The notes under the pieces: generated by a model | Told to the model about the DNA's origin: nothing | Databases searched by the model: none | The model's input: the letters and a program-made list of their open reading frames with translations, nothing else | From: Brevifilum sp029548365 | Lineage (GTDB): Bacteria > Chloroflexota > Anaerolineae > Anaerolineales > Anaerolineaceae | DNA length: 64,000 nt | Direction of reading: 5' to 3' | Assembly: GCA_035376985.1 (NCBI GenBank) | Contig: DAOSSA010000005.1 | Location: 59,524-123,523, forward strand | In this document: in pieces, positions 1 to 7,472 of the stretch | Numbering within the stretch: position 1 is the first letter of the stretch | How the letters are laid out: every line of letters begins with the position of its first letter | Translations under genes and position numbers: made by a program

Positions 1-408
1 CGCCGGACGCCCAACGGGATTGATTTTAATCGCCTGCTGCTGATCACCGCGGTACTGACGCGGCGCCTTAACCTGGGACTGGCAGAACAGGATATCTTCG
101 TCAACGTGGTTGGCGGTTTGCGCATTGACGAACCGGCAGCAGACCTGGCGGTGGCAGCGGCGATTGCTTCTTCGCTGCGCGATCAACCTATCCGGGCTGA
201 CCTGGTGCTGATCGGTGAGCTGGGCCTTTCAGGCGAGCTGCGCATGGTTGGCCAGATGCAAGCCCGGTTAAAAGAAGCGTCCAGCCTGGGCTTTAAAGGG
301 GCGATTGTGCCTCGGCGCTTGCATCAAAAGGAGCCCTGGCCCGCAAGCATCGAAGTCCAGGAAGCACGTTCCCTGGCTGAGGCGCTGAAACTGGCTTTAC
401 TGCAGTAA
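1..408 (+). CDS. radA: DNA repair protein RadA, C-terminal part (5' end outside window)
   Basis: The reading frame is open from base 1 and ends with TAA at 406-408, so only the last 135 residues are present. They match the Lon-protease-like C-terminal domain of RadA/Sms: RRTPNGIDFNRLLLITAVL, then VNVVGGLRIDEPAADLAVA and LVLIGELGLSGELR. RadA is a RecA-like ATPase that drives branch migration and processing of recombination intermediates. The zinc finger, the Walker A and the KNRFG motif would lie upstream and cannot be checked here. An internal ATG at 106 lies inside the conserved domain and is not the real start. Confidence 0.93.
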   Translation, partial: RRTPNGIDFNRLLLITAVLTRRLNLGLAEQDIFVNVVGGLRIDEPAADLAVAAAIASSLRDQPIRADLVLIGELGLSGELRMVGQMQARLKEASSLGFKGAIVPRRLHQKEPWPASIEVQEARSLAEALKLALLQ

Positions 409-420
409 TTACCAGGCCAT

Positions 421-447
421 TTGCTTTTCAAAATCTACCGTTATAAT
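421..447 (+). promoter_or_regulatory. candidate promoter for the DUF6391 gene
   Basis: A perfect TATAAT lies at 442-447, preceded by TTGCTT at 421-426 with a short 15 bp spacer. A transcript would start near 454 and leave about 60 nt of leader before the ATG at 515, which has an AGGA 8 nt upstream. The -10 is strong and the -35 is weak. Confidence 0.4.
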
Positions 448-514
448 GGAATACAGTGCCTTCCGGACAGCGCCAATGTCGGAATATGAACAACCATAGA
501 CACAGGATAACGTT

Positions 515-1027
515 ATGAGCCATTCTCTGCTTAATTTCTCTCCAATCTCCCGCACACGCCGCAATCACGGCCTGGAACATGCCACTCTTCACGTCCTCAG
601 CAGGCGGTTTCCCGACCTGAGCCTGGCGGGAATCTCTTCACCGCGCGGCTTCGCTATCCTGGGGGATGTTACCTCTGAGGATGTGGCGGAAGCAGCCATT
701 GAGGCGTTAAAACGCTTGCGCACGGGCGAATCGGGCCTGGCTTTGCATCCCAATTGCGGCACCAATTTTGCCATCCCCGGCGCCTTTGCCGGGCTGGCGG
801 GCTGGTTGGCCACCCTGGGATCTGATAAATCATTCAGGTCGAAGCTGGAACGCCTTCCGCTGGCGCTGGTGTTGGCAACAGTAGCCCTGTCGCTGACCTT
901 TCCACTGGGGCCGATCGTTCAGAAACGCTTCACCACCTCCGGTGTCCCCCAGGGACTGGAGTTGGAGCGTGTTGAGACCTCCATCCGGGCTGGGATCAGG
1001 GTGCATCACGTTACCACCCGCGGTTGA
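515..1027 (+). CDS. DUF6391 family protein
   Basis: 170-residue protein resembling the DUF6391 family known from Chloroflexi and cyanobacteria; its function is not established. Visible landmarks are an N-terminal HGLEHATLHVL motif (residues 18-28), GFAILGDVT (46-53), HPNCGTN (78-84), a hydrophobic stretch near 88-101, a clear membrane segment near 114-135, and a C-terminal VHHVTTRG tail. The clustered His residues and the single Cys look conserved-site-like, but metal binding is only a guess. The start is ATG with AGGA 8 nt upstream. It sits between radA and holA; the stop at 1025-1027 lies 8 bp before the holA ATG, which suggests cotranscription. Confidence 0.7.
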   Translation: MSHSLLNFSPISRTRRNHGLEHATLHVLSRRFPDLSLAGISSPRGFAILGDVTSEDVAEAAIEALKRLRTGESGLALHPNCGTNFAIPGAFAGLAGWLATLGSDKSFRSKLERLPLALVLATVALSLTFPLGPIVQKRFTTSGVPQGLELERVETSIRAGIRVHHVTTRG

Positions 1028-1035
1028 GATCAATC

Positions 1036-2058
1036 ATGACCGGGGAAAAGCCGATCGTCTACGTCCTGCGCGGGGATGACCACCAGGCGATCAAAACCCA
1101 TCTTGAAAATTTTTATGCCAACCTGGGCGATGCCAGCCTGGCGGAGATGAACACCACCCGCCTGGATGGCAAAACCGCGGGTATCAGCGAATTGCTATCT
1201 GCGGCGATGGCGCTGCCATTCCTGGCTGAACGCCGGTTGGTGATCCTCGAGGATGCCCTGCATCCCTACTCAGGACGCGGCAAACAGGAGCTGCGGGAGA
1301 AATTCGTCGATCTTTTGGAGGGGCTGCCGTCTTCAACTGCGCTGGTGCTGATCGTAGCGGACCGCCAAAAATATTCACCCCGTACAGGTGCAACCTGGGA
1401 AACGCTCAACAACGCTCACTGGTTCATCAAATGGGTGCAAACGGTCGGCAGGCGGGCGATGATCATCGACTGCCCGCTGCCTTCCGAGGCAAACATGCCT
1501 GCCTGGATCAGCAAAAAAGCGCTTGAATTGGGCGGAGAGTTCACCCGGGAGGCAGCAGGCGTATTACGGGACTTCATCGGTAACAACACACAGGGCGCAG
1601 TGCAGGAAATTAATAAATTACTGGCTTATGTCAATTATGAACGCCCGGTGACGGGCAGCGACGTTGAGAATTTATCAATCCGCGATCGCCAGAGCGATAT
1701 TTTTGCTATGGTTGATGCGCTCGGGAACCGGCAGGGAGAAAAAGCGGTGGAATTGCTGCATATCCTGCTGGAAGAGATGGATTTCATGCCTCTGTTCGGG
1801 ATGGTCGTCCGGCAGTTCCGGTTGCTCATCCAGGCCCGGGAAATCCTGGATTTGGGGGGCGGAGAAAGAAATATCACAGAAACACTGGGCTTACATCCCT
1901 TTGTGGCTAAAAAAATCCACGTCCAGGCACAGCAGTTTGACCTGAGCTCCCTGGAAGACATCTATCACCACCTGCTGAAGATTGACCTGGATGAAAAAAC
2001 CGGCGGTATGCCCGGCGCTATTGCCCTGGATGTGCTGATCGCCCGCCTGGCAGGTTGA
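1036..2058 (+). CDS. holA: DNA polymerase III subunit delta
   Basis: 340-residue clamp-loader delta subunit, which opens the beta sliding clamp inside the DnaX complex. The translation has the delta layout: N-terminal PIVYVLRGDDHQAI, then MALPFLAERRLVILEDAL, and a C-terminal region with EINKLLAYV and DIFAMVDALGNR typical of HolA. Length fits the family (about 330-345). A TTG at 1024 overlaps the upstream stop, but ATG 1036 gives the usual short N-terminus before the YVLRGDD strand, so 1036 is preferred. It follows the DUF6391 gene by 8 bp. Confidence 0.93.
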   Translation: MTGEKPIVYVLRGDDHQAIKTHLENFYANLGDASLAEMNTTRLDGKTAGISELLSAAMALPFLAERRLVILEDALHPYSGRGKQELREKFVDLLEGLPSSTALVLIVADRQKYSPRTGATWETLNNAHWFIKWVQTVGRRAMIIDCPLPSEANMPAWISKKALELGGEFTREAAGVLRDFIGNNTQGAVQEINKLLAYVNYERPVTGSDVENLSIRDRQSDIFAMVDALGNRQGEKAVELLHILLEEMDFMPLFGMVVRQFRLLIQAREILDLGGGERNITETLGLHPFVAKKIHVQAQQFDLSSLEDIYHHLLKIDLDEKTGGMPGAIALDVLIARLAG

Positions 2059-2420
2059 GGGTGGGAATTGGGAATCAGATCTCACCCATGCCCACCTGCC
2101 CTCCTCCCCCTGGTTTTCACGAACCTTGATGCGGTTGATCTCTTTGCTGGTTTGGATTCAGATCAGCTCATGTCGAAAACCATCCTTAGCACATTTCTTA
2201 CCCCATCCATTGATGGTTTCTGTGCCTTCGGCGTTATCCTTATTCGGTAAAGCATTAACACTGACGCCGCCTCATATTCTTTAACAACGTGTCATTTGAG
2301 GACTTCACAGTACCAGAATAAAAGAGCTGCCCCATTAAAAATGAGACAGCTCCTCACTCGCTGTGCTTACAGCGATAGATGATAATTTTCCCCTACTTCC
2401 TACTTCCTACTCCCTACTCC
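2059..2420. other. gene-free stretch between convergent operons
   Basis: No convincing gene is present in these 362 bases. The stretch holds the terminator for the minus-strand oxidoreductase operon (about 2315-2353) and most of a heptamer tandem repeat that runs into the korC stop codon (2393-2427). The rest shows no structure I recognise. Confidence 0.7.
2315..2353 (-). terminator. rho-independent terminator of the kor operon
   Basis: Read on the minus strand, GAGCTGTCTCAT pairs with ATGGGGCAGCTC across a short T-rich loop (2324-2352) and is followed by CTTTTATT. It lies about 70 bp downstream of korC. Two positions of the stem are mismatched or wobble pairs. Confidence 0.75.
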
Positions 2421-2427
2421 CTACTCA
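2393..2427. repeat. CTACTYC heptamer tandem repeat
   Basis: Five consecutive 7-bp units (ctacttc, ctacttc, ctactcc, ctactcc, ctactca). The last unit supplies the stop codon and final bases of korC on the minus strand, so copy-number change would alter only the trailer and the last codons. Confidence 0.75.
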
Positions 2428-2975
2428 CCACTTACTTTTACAGCCTTATATTTTGCTCCCATTTGCAGAGCATCTTTGTTTGTCTGCAAAAGCTTCTGAT
2501 GCCGTGCAGGCAGGTGTTCTGCCAGGGCAGTTTCGATGGCTTCCAGTGGCAGGATATCCAAATTTCCCAGCAGCGCGCCCAGCATGACCATGTTGACCGC
2601 GCGCTTGCTGCCAGCCTCATCAGCAATCTCATTGGCTGGCAGGCTGACCACGGTAATATCCGTACGCTCGACCTCCCGGTTGACCATGGAGGTATTTACC
2701 ACCAACACCCCGCCCGGTTTGACCAGTTTCTCATATTTATCCAGTGAAGGCAGGTTCATAGCCAGCACTGCAGACGGGTTTTTAACAAAGGGTGACCCAA
2801 TCTCCTCGTCAGAGACGACCACCGTGCAGTTGGCGGTTCCACCGCGCATTTCCGGCCCATAGGAGGGAATCCAGGTAACAGCCTTGCCTTCATCCATCGC
2901 GGCATACGCCAGCAACAGACCGGCAAACAGCACGCCTTGCCCGCCAAACCCGGTAATAATAACTTCTTGTTGCAT
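2421..2975 (-). CDS. korC: 2-oxoacid:ferredoxin oxidoreductase, gamma subunit
   Basis: 184-residue gamma subunit of a KOR/VOR-type 2-oxoacid:ferredoxin oxidoreductase. It shows the family start QEVIITGFGGQGVLFAG (residues 3-19), then SYGPEMRGGTANCTVVVS, typical of the PFOR gamma domain. With alpha, beta and the ferredoxin-like delta it would oxidatively decarboxylate a 2-oxoacid to acyl-CoA, reducing ferredoxin. It is last in the operon, 13 bp after korB, with an AAGGAGG just upstream of its ATG. Substrate (2-oxoglutarate or branched-chain 2-oxoacid) cannot be decided from sequence, so the kor symbol is a convention. Confidence 0.88.
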   Translation of the reverse strand: MQQEVIITGFGGQGVLFAGLLLAYAAMDEGKAVTWIPSYGPEMRGGTANCTVVVSDEEIGSPFVKNPSAVLAMNLPSLDKYEKLVKPGGVLVVNTSMVNREVERTDITVVSLPANEIADEAGSKRAVNMVMLGALLGNLDILPLEAIETALAEHLPARHQKLLQTNKDALQMGAKYKAVKVSGE

Positions 2976-2988
2976 CCCTGTATCCTCC

Positions 2989-3774
2989 TTATACCTTCAG
3001 CTCGGCTACCGCCGGCGTGACCTTATAATCACCCAGCGGGAAGTAGGGTAGCATTCGTTCTTCAACCCAATCACGCGCTTCAGCCGGCGAAAGGCGCCAG
3101 TTGGTGGGGCAGGTTGAGAGCAGTTCCACCAGTGAGAAACCCAACTTGTGCTTTTGCGTTTCAAAAGCCGTGCGGATCGCCTTTTTCGCCCGGCGTACCT
3201 CGCGGACGTTGTGCAGGCTGCGGCGCACCACATATGCGGCGCCCTCCAGCGTGGCCAGCAGTTCAGCGGTTTGGATGGGGTGACCCTGGCGAGCAACGTC
3301 TCGCCCGGTGGGCGACGAAGTCGTCACCTGCCCGGGCAGCGTGGTGGGCGCCATCTGACCGCCAGTCATGCCGTAGTTGGTATTGTTGATGAAGACCACG
3401 GTCAGTAATTCGCCGCGGGAAGCTGCACCCACAATTTCGCCCATGCCGATCGACGCCAGGTCGCCATCGCCCTGGTAAGTGAATACGGTCCGCTCGGGCA
3501 ACAACCGTTTGACGCCGGTAGCCATGGCCGGGGCACGTCCATGCGCTGCTTCAACAAAATCAAATTTAAAATAATTGTACGCAAAAACCGAACAACCCAC
3601 AGAGGCGACGCCGATCGTATTCCCCACCTCACCCATCTCATCCAGCACTTCCGCCACCAGGCGGTGTGCTGTGCCATGAGTACAGCCGGGGCAATAATGG
3701 GTCACACGCGGATCAAATGCTTCGGGGCGTTGATAAACAATTTTGGCTGGAATATCCGTCATAACTGTCATCAT
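2989..3774 (-). CDS. korB: 2-oxoacid:ferredoxin oxidoreductase, beta (TPP-binding) subunit
   Basis: About 261 residues. The thiamine-diphosphate fold is clear: YCPGCTHGTAHRLV near the N-terminus, HGRAPAMATGVKR, then the TPP/Mg motif GDGDLASIGMGE ending in NNTNYGMTGGQ. The beta subunit carries out decarboxylation and passes electrons on through clusters in the complex. A longer reading frame begins at 3789, but AAGGAG at 3778-3783 sits just before the tandem ATGs at 3774 and 3771, so the start is one of these. The stop of korA lies 7 bp upstream of it. Confidence 0.9.
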   Translation of the reverse strand: MMTVMTDIPAKIVYQRPEAFDPRVTHYCPGCTHGTAHRLVAEVLDEMGEVGNTIGVASVGCSVFAYNYFKFDFVEAAHGRAPAMATGVKRLLPERTVFTYQGDGDLASIGMGEIVGAASRGELLTVVFINNTNYGMTGGQMAPTTLPGQVTTSSPTGRDVARQGHPIQTAELLATLEGAAYVVRRSLHNVREVRRAKKAIRTAFETQKHKLGFSLVELLSTCPTNWRLSPAEARDWVEERMLPYFPLGDYKVTPAVAELKV

Positions 3775-3781
3775 TTTCTCC

Positions 3782-4897
3782 TTATTCAAGTACCTTGTCC
3801 ATGCGAGCCAACCAGCGATCGCGTGGGTGTCCCTCAGTCGTCAATGGGCCGGCTGCCAGGCGCTCAATCTCGGTCAGCACCTCATCGGGGTAGGGCACCA
3901 CACCGCCCATACGACCGAAAAATTCAACGGGCTTACGGCCGCGCACCACCAGTCGGACATCTTCCAGCATCTGACCAGCGTTCATTTCAACCACCAGGAA
4001 GCCTTTCACCTGTTCTGCCAATTCATCCAAAATCGTGTTGGGGAAGGGCGCCAGGGTGATCGGTCGCACCAGCCCAACTTTGACCCCTTTTTCGCGCGCC
4101 GCTCGCACCGCTGAAAGCGAAATCCTTCCGGCAGTGCCAAAGCCAACCACAACAAACTCTGCATCATCCAGGTAATAGCCCTTATAGCGCACTTCTTCAG
4201 CTTCAATTTCCTGCCAGCGGGTCATCAAGCGATAATTCAAGCGTTCCTGGTCGGGCGGGTCGAGGTTAATCGAGGTCAGGAAACGTCTTTCGCCCCCATC
4301 GGTGCCGCGTACAGCCCAATCGGGGATTTCTGTTTTAAGCGGCTGCATGGGCGGGATCTCGGCGGGTTCCATCATCTGGCCCAGGCTACCATCCAGCAAG
4401 ATGCACACCAGTGAGCGGTATTTCTCCGCCAGGTCGAAGGCCAGGCCGGTCAGATCCACCGCTTCCTGCACGCTTGCCGGAGCGAGGACGATCACATGAT
4501 AATCGCCGTGCCCGCCGCCGTGGACGATTTGGTTATAGTCACTCTGGGAAGGGGCGATATTGCCCAAACCCGGACCGCCGCGCACCACATCCACAAATAC
4601 AGCAGGCACTTCGGTGCCGGCAATATAGGATAAGCCCTCCATCATCAGGCTGACGCCCGGACTGGATGAGGATGTCATCACGCGCTTACCGGTGCAGGCA
4701 GCCCCATAGACCATGTTGATGGCGCCCAGTTCACTCTCTGCCTGGACGAAGACGCGCTCCAGCTCGGGCATTCGCAAAGAAAGATGTTCCAGCAACTCCG
4801 TCTGCGGTGTGATCGGATAGCCAAAATAAGCTTCAAGGCCCGCTCGCAGCGCAGCTTCAGCTACTGCAGTATTCCCCTTAATCAATTCTTTTGCCAT
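3782..4897 (-). CDS. korA: 2-oxoacid:ferredoxin oxidoreductase, alpha subunit (KorA/VorB-like)
   Basis: About 371 residues. Starts MAKELIKGNTAVAEAALRAG and continues with the pyrimidine-domain signature YFGYPITPQTELLEHL, TSSSSPGVSLMMEGLSY and VDVVRGGPGLGN. Domain II follows with VVGFGTAGRISLSAV and VGLVRPITLAPFP. NCBI-style naming for close relatives is 3-methyl-2-oxobutanoate dehydrogenase subunit VorB; KorA is the related 2-oxoglutarate version. The open frame extends 31 codons upstream into korD, but that extension is not family-like; ATG 4897 begins one base after the korD stop, which indicates coupled translation. Confidence 0.9.
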   Translation of the reverse strand: MAKELIKGNTAVAEAALRAGLEAYFGYPITPQTELLEHLSLRMPELERVFVQAESELGAINMVYGAACTGKRVMTSSSSPGVSLMMEGLSYIAGTEVPAVFVDVVRGGPGLGNIAPSQSDYNQIVHGGGHGDYHVIVLAPASVQEAVDLTGLAFDLAEKYRSLVCILLDGSLGQMMEPAEIPPMQPLKTEIPDWAVRGTDGGERRFLTSINLDPPDQERLNYRLMTRWQEIEAEEVRYKGYYLDDAEFVVVGFGTAGRISLSAVRAAREKGVKVGLVRPITLAPFPNTILDELAEQVKGFLVVEMNAGQMLEDVRLVVRGRKPVEFFGRMGGVVPYPDEVLTEIERLAAGPLTTEGHPRDRWLARMDKVLE

Positions 4898-4898
4898 C

Positions 4899-5138
4899 TT
4901 ATGCCTCCGGCCTCTGTCGTTCGTAACGGTAAACGGTGATTGCAGCATCGGGGCAGGAAACTGCGCAAATACCGCAACCTGTACAGGCATCCGGGTTAAC
5001 CATATAAGCCGGGTGATACCCCTTGGAAGTCAGGCGGGTCATATCCAGCGCCAGCACATCAAAAGGGCAATCGGTTACGCACAACTCGCACGCCTTACAA
5101 TACAATTCGTTAACTTCAATGTATCCCTTTGCGGGCAT
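4899..5138 (-). CDS. korD: 2-oxoacid:ferredoxin oxidoreductase, delta (2[4Fe-4S] ferredoxin) subunit
   Basis: 79-residue dicluster ferredoxin with two complete CxxCxxCxxxCP motifs, CKACELCVTDCP and CTGCGICAVSCP. It would carry electrons from the oxidoreductase to soluble ferredoxin. It leads the operon korD-korA-korB-korC. ATG 5138 is preferred over the TTG at 5144 because AGGAGG (5145-5151) is 7 nt from the ATG. The stop and the korA ATG are separated by one base. This enzyme type is oxygen-sensitive and typical of anaerobes. Confidence 0.93.
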   Translation of the reverse strand: MPAKGYIEVNELYCKACELCVTDCPFDVLALDMTRLTSKGYHPAYMVNPDACTGCGICAVSCPDAAITVYRYERQRPEA

Positions 5139-5292
5139 TAACAAGCCTCCTTTTTTTTTACTAGTCTGGTTTCGGTCCAGTTTTATAAGGTCAGGTTATT
5201 CTCAAAACCTTCGTCTTAAGTATACACTAATTCAGGGCGGGCATATTCTCCAGAGCACAATGCTCATCACAAATTCCAGGTGATGTTAATCA

Positions 5293-6174
5293 TTAATTAA
5301 ATATCATGGGCAAACTGATTCGGTAGAATAGCGCCCCTAAATCTTGGGCCAGGGTCGGATCCTGTCCCTGCAAATAATCGACCAGGACAGCCCCTCCGGC
5401 ATAAAAGGTCACCCGGCTGAAGGGCGGCTTGCGACCGCCGCTATTCTCCGGTAAACCCAGCATGATTTGCAAACGGTTCTCAATCCAGCGGGCAAAGCCC
5501 TCCTTCCACTCCTGCCAGACCATGTACTCAAAATCGTGCCGACCCAGGCAGGAGTACAACACCTCGCGCGCAGCTAAGATATCTCCGGCCTCTGCCCTGG
5601 AAAGGGCTTCCAGAAATTCCTGGTAATAGCGGGTAAAAATCCCCGCCTGGTAGGGGAAAGGGTGCTGGATCTCCCACATAAAATCGCCTTTTTCCTGAGC
5701 TTGCAGGGCGATATCCAGCTTGTTTTTCAGGGTTAGCTCGCAGGTTTCAAACTGGTAGCCGTGCACAAATTCGTGCAGGATGGTTATGTAGCCTTCCAGC
5801 GTGTTGAACACCTCCGGGGTGACCACGCAGGCAATCCGCCCGCCATAAACTTCCAGGGGGAAAGCTGCCCGCACCCCCCTGGGGATCGGCATCGGAATGG
5901 GCTCTTTTTTTATAAACCGGTAGCCCGATGAATCTTCAACCCGGTCGTAGATGAGAAATTCATCCCCATCAACAATGGCAATGGGGTACAGGCGTGCCAA
6001 TGCCGGGTTGAACCCTGCCACCTGTCGGTGGATGGTCAGCAGTTCATTGATGCTTTTCAGGTAAGTCTCGATGGGGTGTTCCTTTCCAAACGCGCCTGAC
6101 AGCAGGGGTGAGCCCGCTGTAGTTCTAATTGTAATCGGATCCTTTTCTTTTGATCGTGCTAGGCTGAAATCCAT
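5293..6174 (-). CDS. uncharacterised protein with a gluzincin-like HExxH motif
   Basis: 293 residues; I do not recognise the family by name. Residues 134-138 read HEFVH in the context TILHEFVHGYQFE, a typical zinc-protease helix, and about 87 residues later QEWKEGFARWIENRL (E225) provides a plausible third ligand, as in gluzincins. There is no signal peptide or membrane segment, so a cytoplasmic location is likely. It lies between the kor operon (same strand) and a thiolase gene (opposite strand). Protease activity is inference from the motif only. Confidence 0.6.
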   Translation of the reverse strand: MDFSLARSKEKDPITIRTTAGSPLLSGAFGKEHPIETYLKSINELLTIHRQVAGFNPALARLYPIAIVDGDEFLIYDRVEDSSGYRFIKKEPIPMPIPRGVRAAFPLEVYGGRIACVVTPEVFNTLEGYITILHEFVHGYQFETCELTLKNKLDIALQAQEKGDFMWEIQHPFPYQAGIFTRYYQEFLEALSRAEAGDILAAREVLYSCLGRHDFEYMVWQEWKEGFARWIENRLQIMLGLPENSGGRKPPFSRVTFYAGGAVLVDYLQGQDPTLAQDLGALFYRISLPMIFN

Positions 6175-6202
6175 GACCAGATCGGATCAAAGGGACGCTT
6201 GA

Positions 6203-6211
6203 TGGTAAAAT
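6203..6211 (+). promoter_or_regulatory. extended -10 promoter for the thiolase gene
   Basis: TGG followed by TAAAAT at 6206-6211 gives an extended -10 element. The predicted start near 6218 leaves a leader of about 28 nt holding AGGAGA before ATG 6246. No good -35 is seen. Confidence 0.4.
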
Positions 6212-6245
6212 CTAAGCAAAACCTGCAACCTACAGGAGAGATACC

Positions 6246-7457
6246 ATGCCCGAAGCTGTAATTATCGGTGCCCTGCGCACCCCCATCGGCAACCTGGGCG
6301 GTGCCCTGGCCTCCATCCGTCCGGATGACCTGGCTGCGCTGACCATCCAGGCCATTGTTGAACGCAACAACCTCGATCCCTCCCTGATCGAAGAGGTCTA
6401 TCTGGGCTGCGCCAACCAGGCTGGCGAAGACAATCGCAATGTCGCCCGGATGGCTGCCCTGCTGGCTGGACTGCCCGTTAGCGTGCCCGCGGTAACGGTC
6501 AACCGCCTGTGTGCTTCAGGGCTGGCGGCGCTCAACATGGCCGCTCGCTCCATCCGCGCCGGGGATGGCGCGGTCTTCATCGTCGGAGGTGTGGAGAGCA
6601 TGAGCCGCGCGCCCTATGCTTTGCCCAAACCGGAGCAATTGGTCGGCAACCTGACCGCTTATGATACGTCCCTGGGTTGGCGCTTCACCAATCCTCGGCT
6701 GGAATCAACCCACGGAGCCGAGCCGATGGGCGTTACCGCCGAAAACATCGCCGAGATGACCGGCATCACCCGCCAGGCGCAGGATGAATTTGCCCTGATC
6801 AGCCACCAGCGCGCGGTCGCAGCGATCGACACGGGCAAGTTTGCCGAAGAGAGCCTGCCGGTTCCCATCCCGCAGCGTAAGGGCGATCCGATTCTTTTCA
6901 CCACGGATGAACGCCCCCGCCGCGACACCTCACTGGAATCCCTCAGCCGTCTCAAGCCGGCTTTCAAGAAAGATGGCACGGTGACTGCGGGAAACAGCTC
7001 CGGGTTGAACGACGGCGCGGCAGCCCTGCTGGTCATGCGAGAAAACACCGCCGCTAAACTGGGTTACACGCCGATGGCACGCGTGGTCAGCATGGCTTCT
7101 GTCGGCGTGGCGCCGCGCATTATGGGCACCGGACCAATCCCGGCCACGCAAAAAGCCCTTCAGCGGGCGGGGTTAACCATCGATGACATTCACCTGGCTG
7201 AGGTCAACGAAGCCTTTGCGGTGCAGGCTCTTGCTGTGTTGCAAGGGCTGGGTTTGTCACATGCGACCACCAACGTCAACGGTGGCGCAGTCGCCCTGGG
7301 GCACCCGCTGGGCTGCTCGGGTGCGCGCATCCTGGTCACATTGCTGCATGAAATGCGCCGCAGGGCAGAGGCTGCTCCCCGGCCTTTTTACGGGCTGGCG
7401 ACGCTGTGTGTGGGCGTGGGGCAGGGAGAAGCCACCATCGTCGAATGGCTCGGCTGA
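6246..7457 (+). CDS. thiolase (acetyl-CoA acetyltransferase / 3-oxoadipyl-CoA thiolase type)
   Basis: 403-residue type I thiolase with all catalytic residues: nucleophilic C89 in NRLCASGLAAL, H353 in VALGHPLGCSGAR and C388 in TLCVGVGQGEA. It condenses two acetyl-CoA or cleaves a 3-oxoacyl-CoA. The YDTSLGWRFTNP segment (near 137-148) resembles 3-oxoadipyl-CoA thiolases (PcaF), but no aromatic-degradation genes are nearby, so substrate is open. It stands alone, convergent with htpG (15 bp apart), with AGGAGA before the ATG. This complete enzyme contrasts with the thiolase-fold protein at 35419-36591. Confidence 0.88.
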   Translation: MPEAVIIGALRTPIGNLGGALASIRPDDLAALTIQAIVERNNLDPSLIEEVYLGCANQAGEDNRNVARMAALLAGLPVSVPAVTVNRLCASGLAALNMAARSIRAGDGAVFIVGGVESMSRAPYALPKPEQLVGNLTAYDTSLGWRFTNPRLESTHGAEPMGVTAENIAEMTGITRQAQDEFALISHQRAVAAIDTGKFAEESLPVPIPQRKGDPILFTTDERPRRDTSLESLSRLKPAFKKDGTVTAGNSSGLNDGAAALLVMRENTAAKLGYTPMARVVSMASVGVAPRIMGTGPIPATQKALQRAGLTIDDIHLAEVNEAFAVQALAVLQGLGLSHATTNVNGGAVALGHPLGCSGARILVTLLHEMRRRAEAAPRPFYGLATLCVGVGQGEATIVEWLG

Positions 7458-7472
7458 ACCCTGGCGAAGCGC

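Noticed and set aside
3541..4114. Plus-strand frames across the korA/korB junction
   Set aside because: They overlap well-supported oxidoreductase genes and have no motif or ribosome site.
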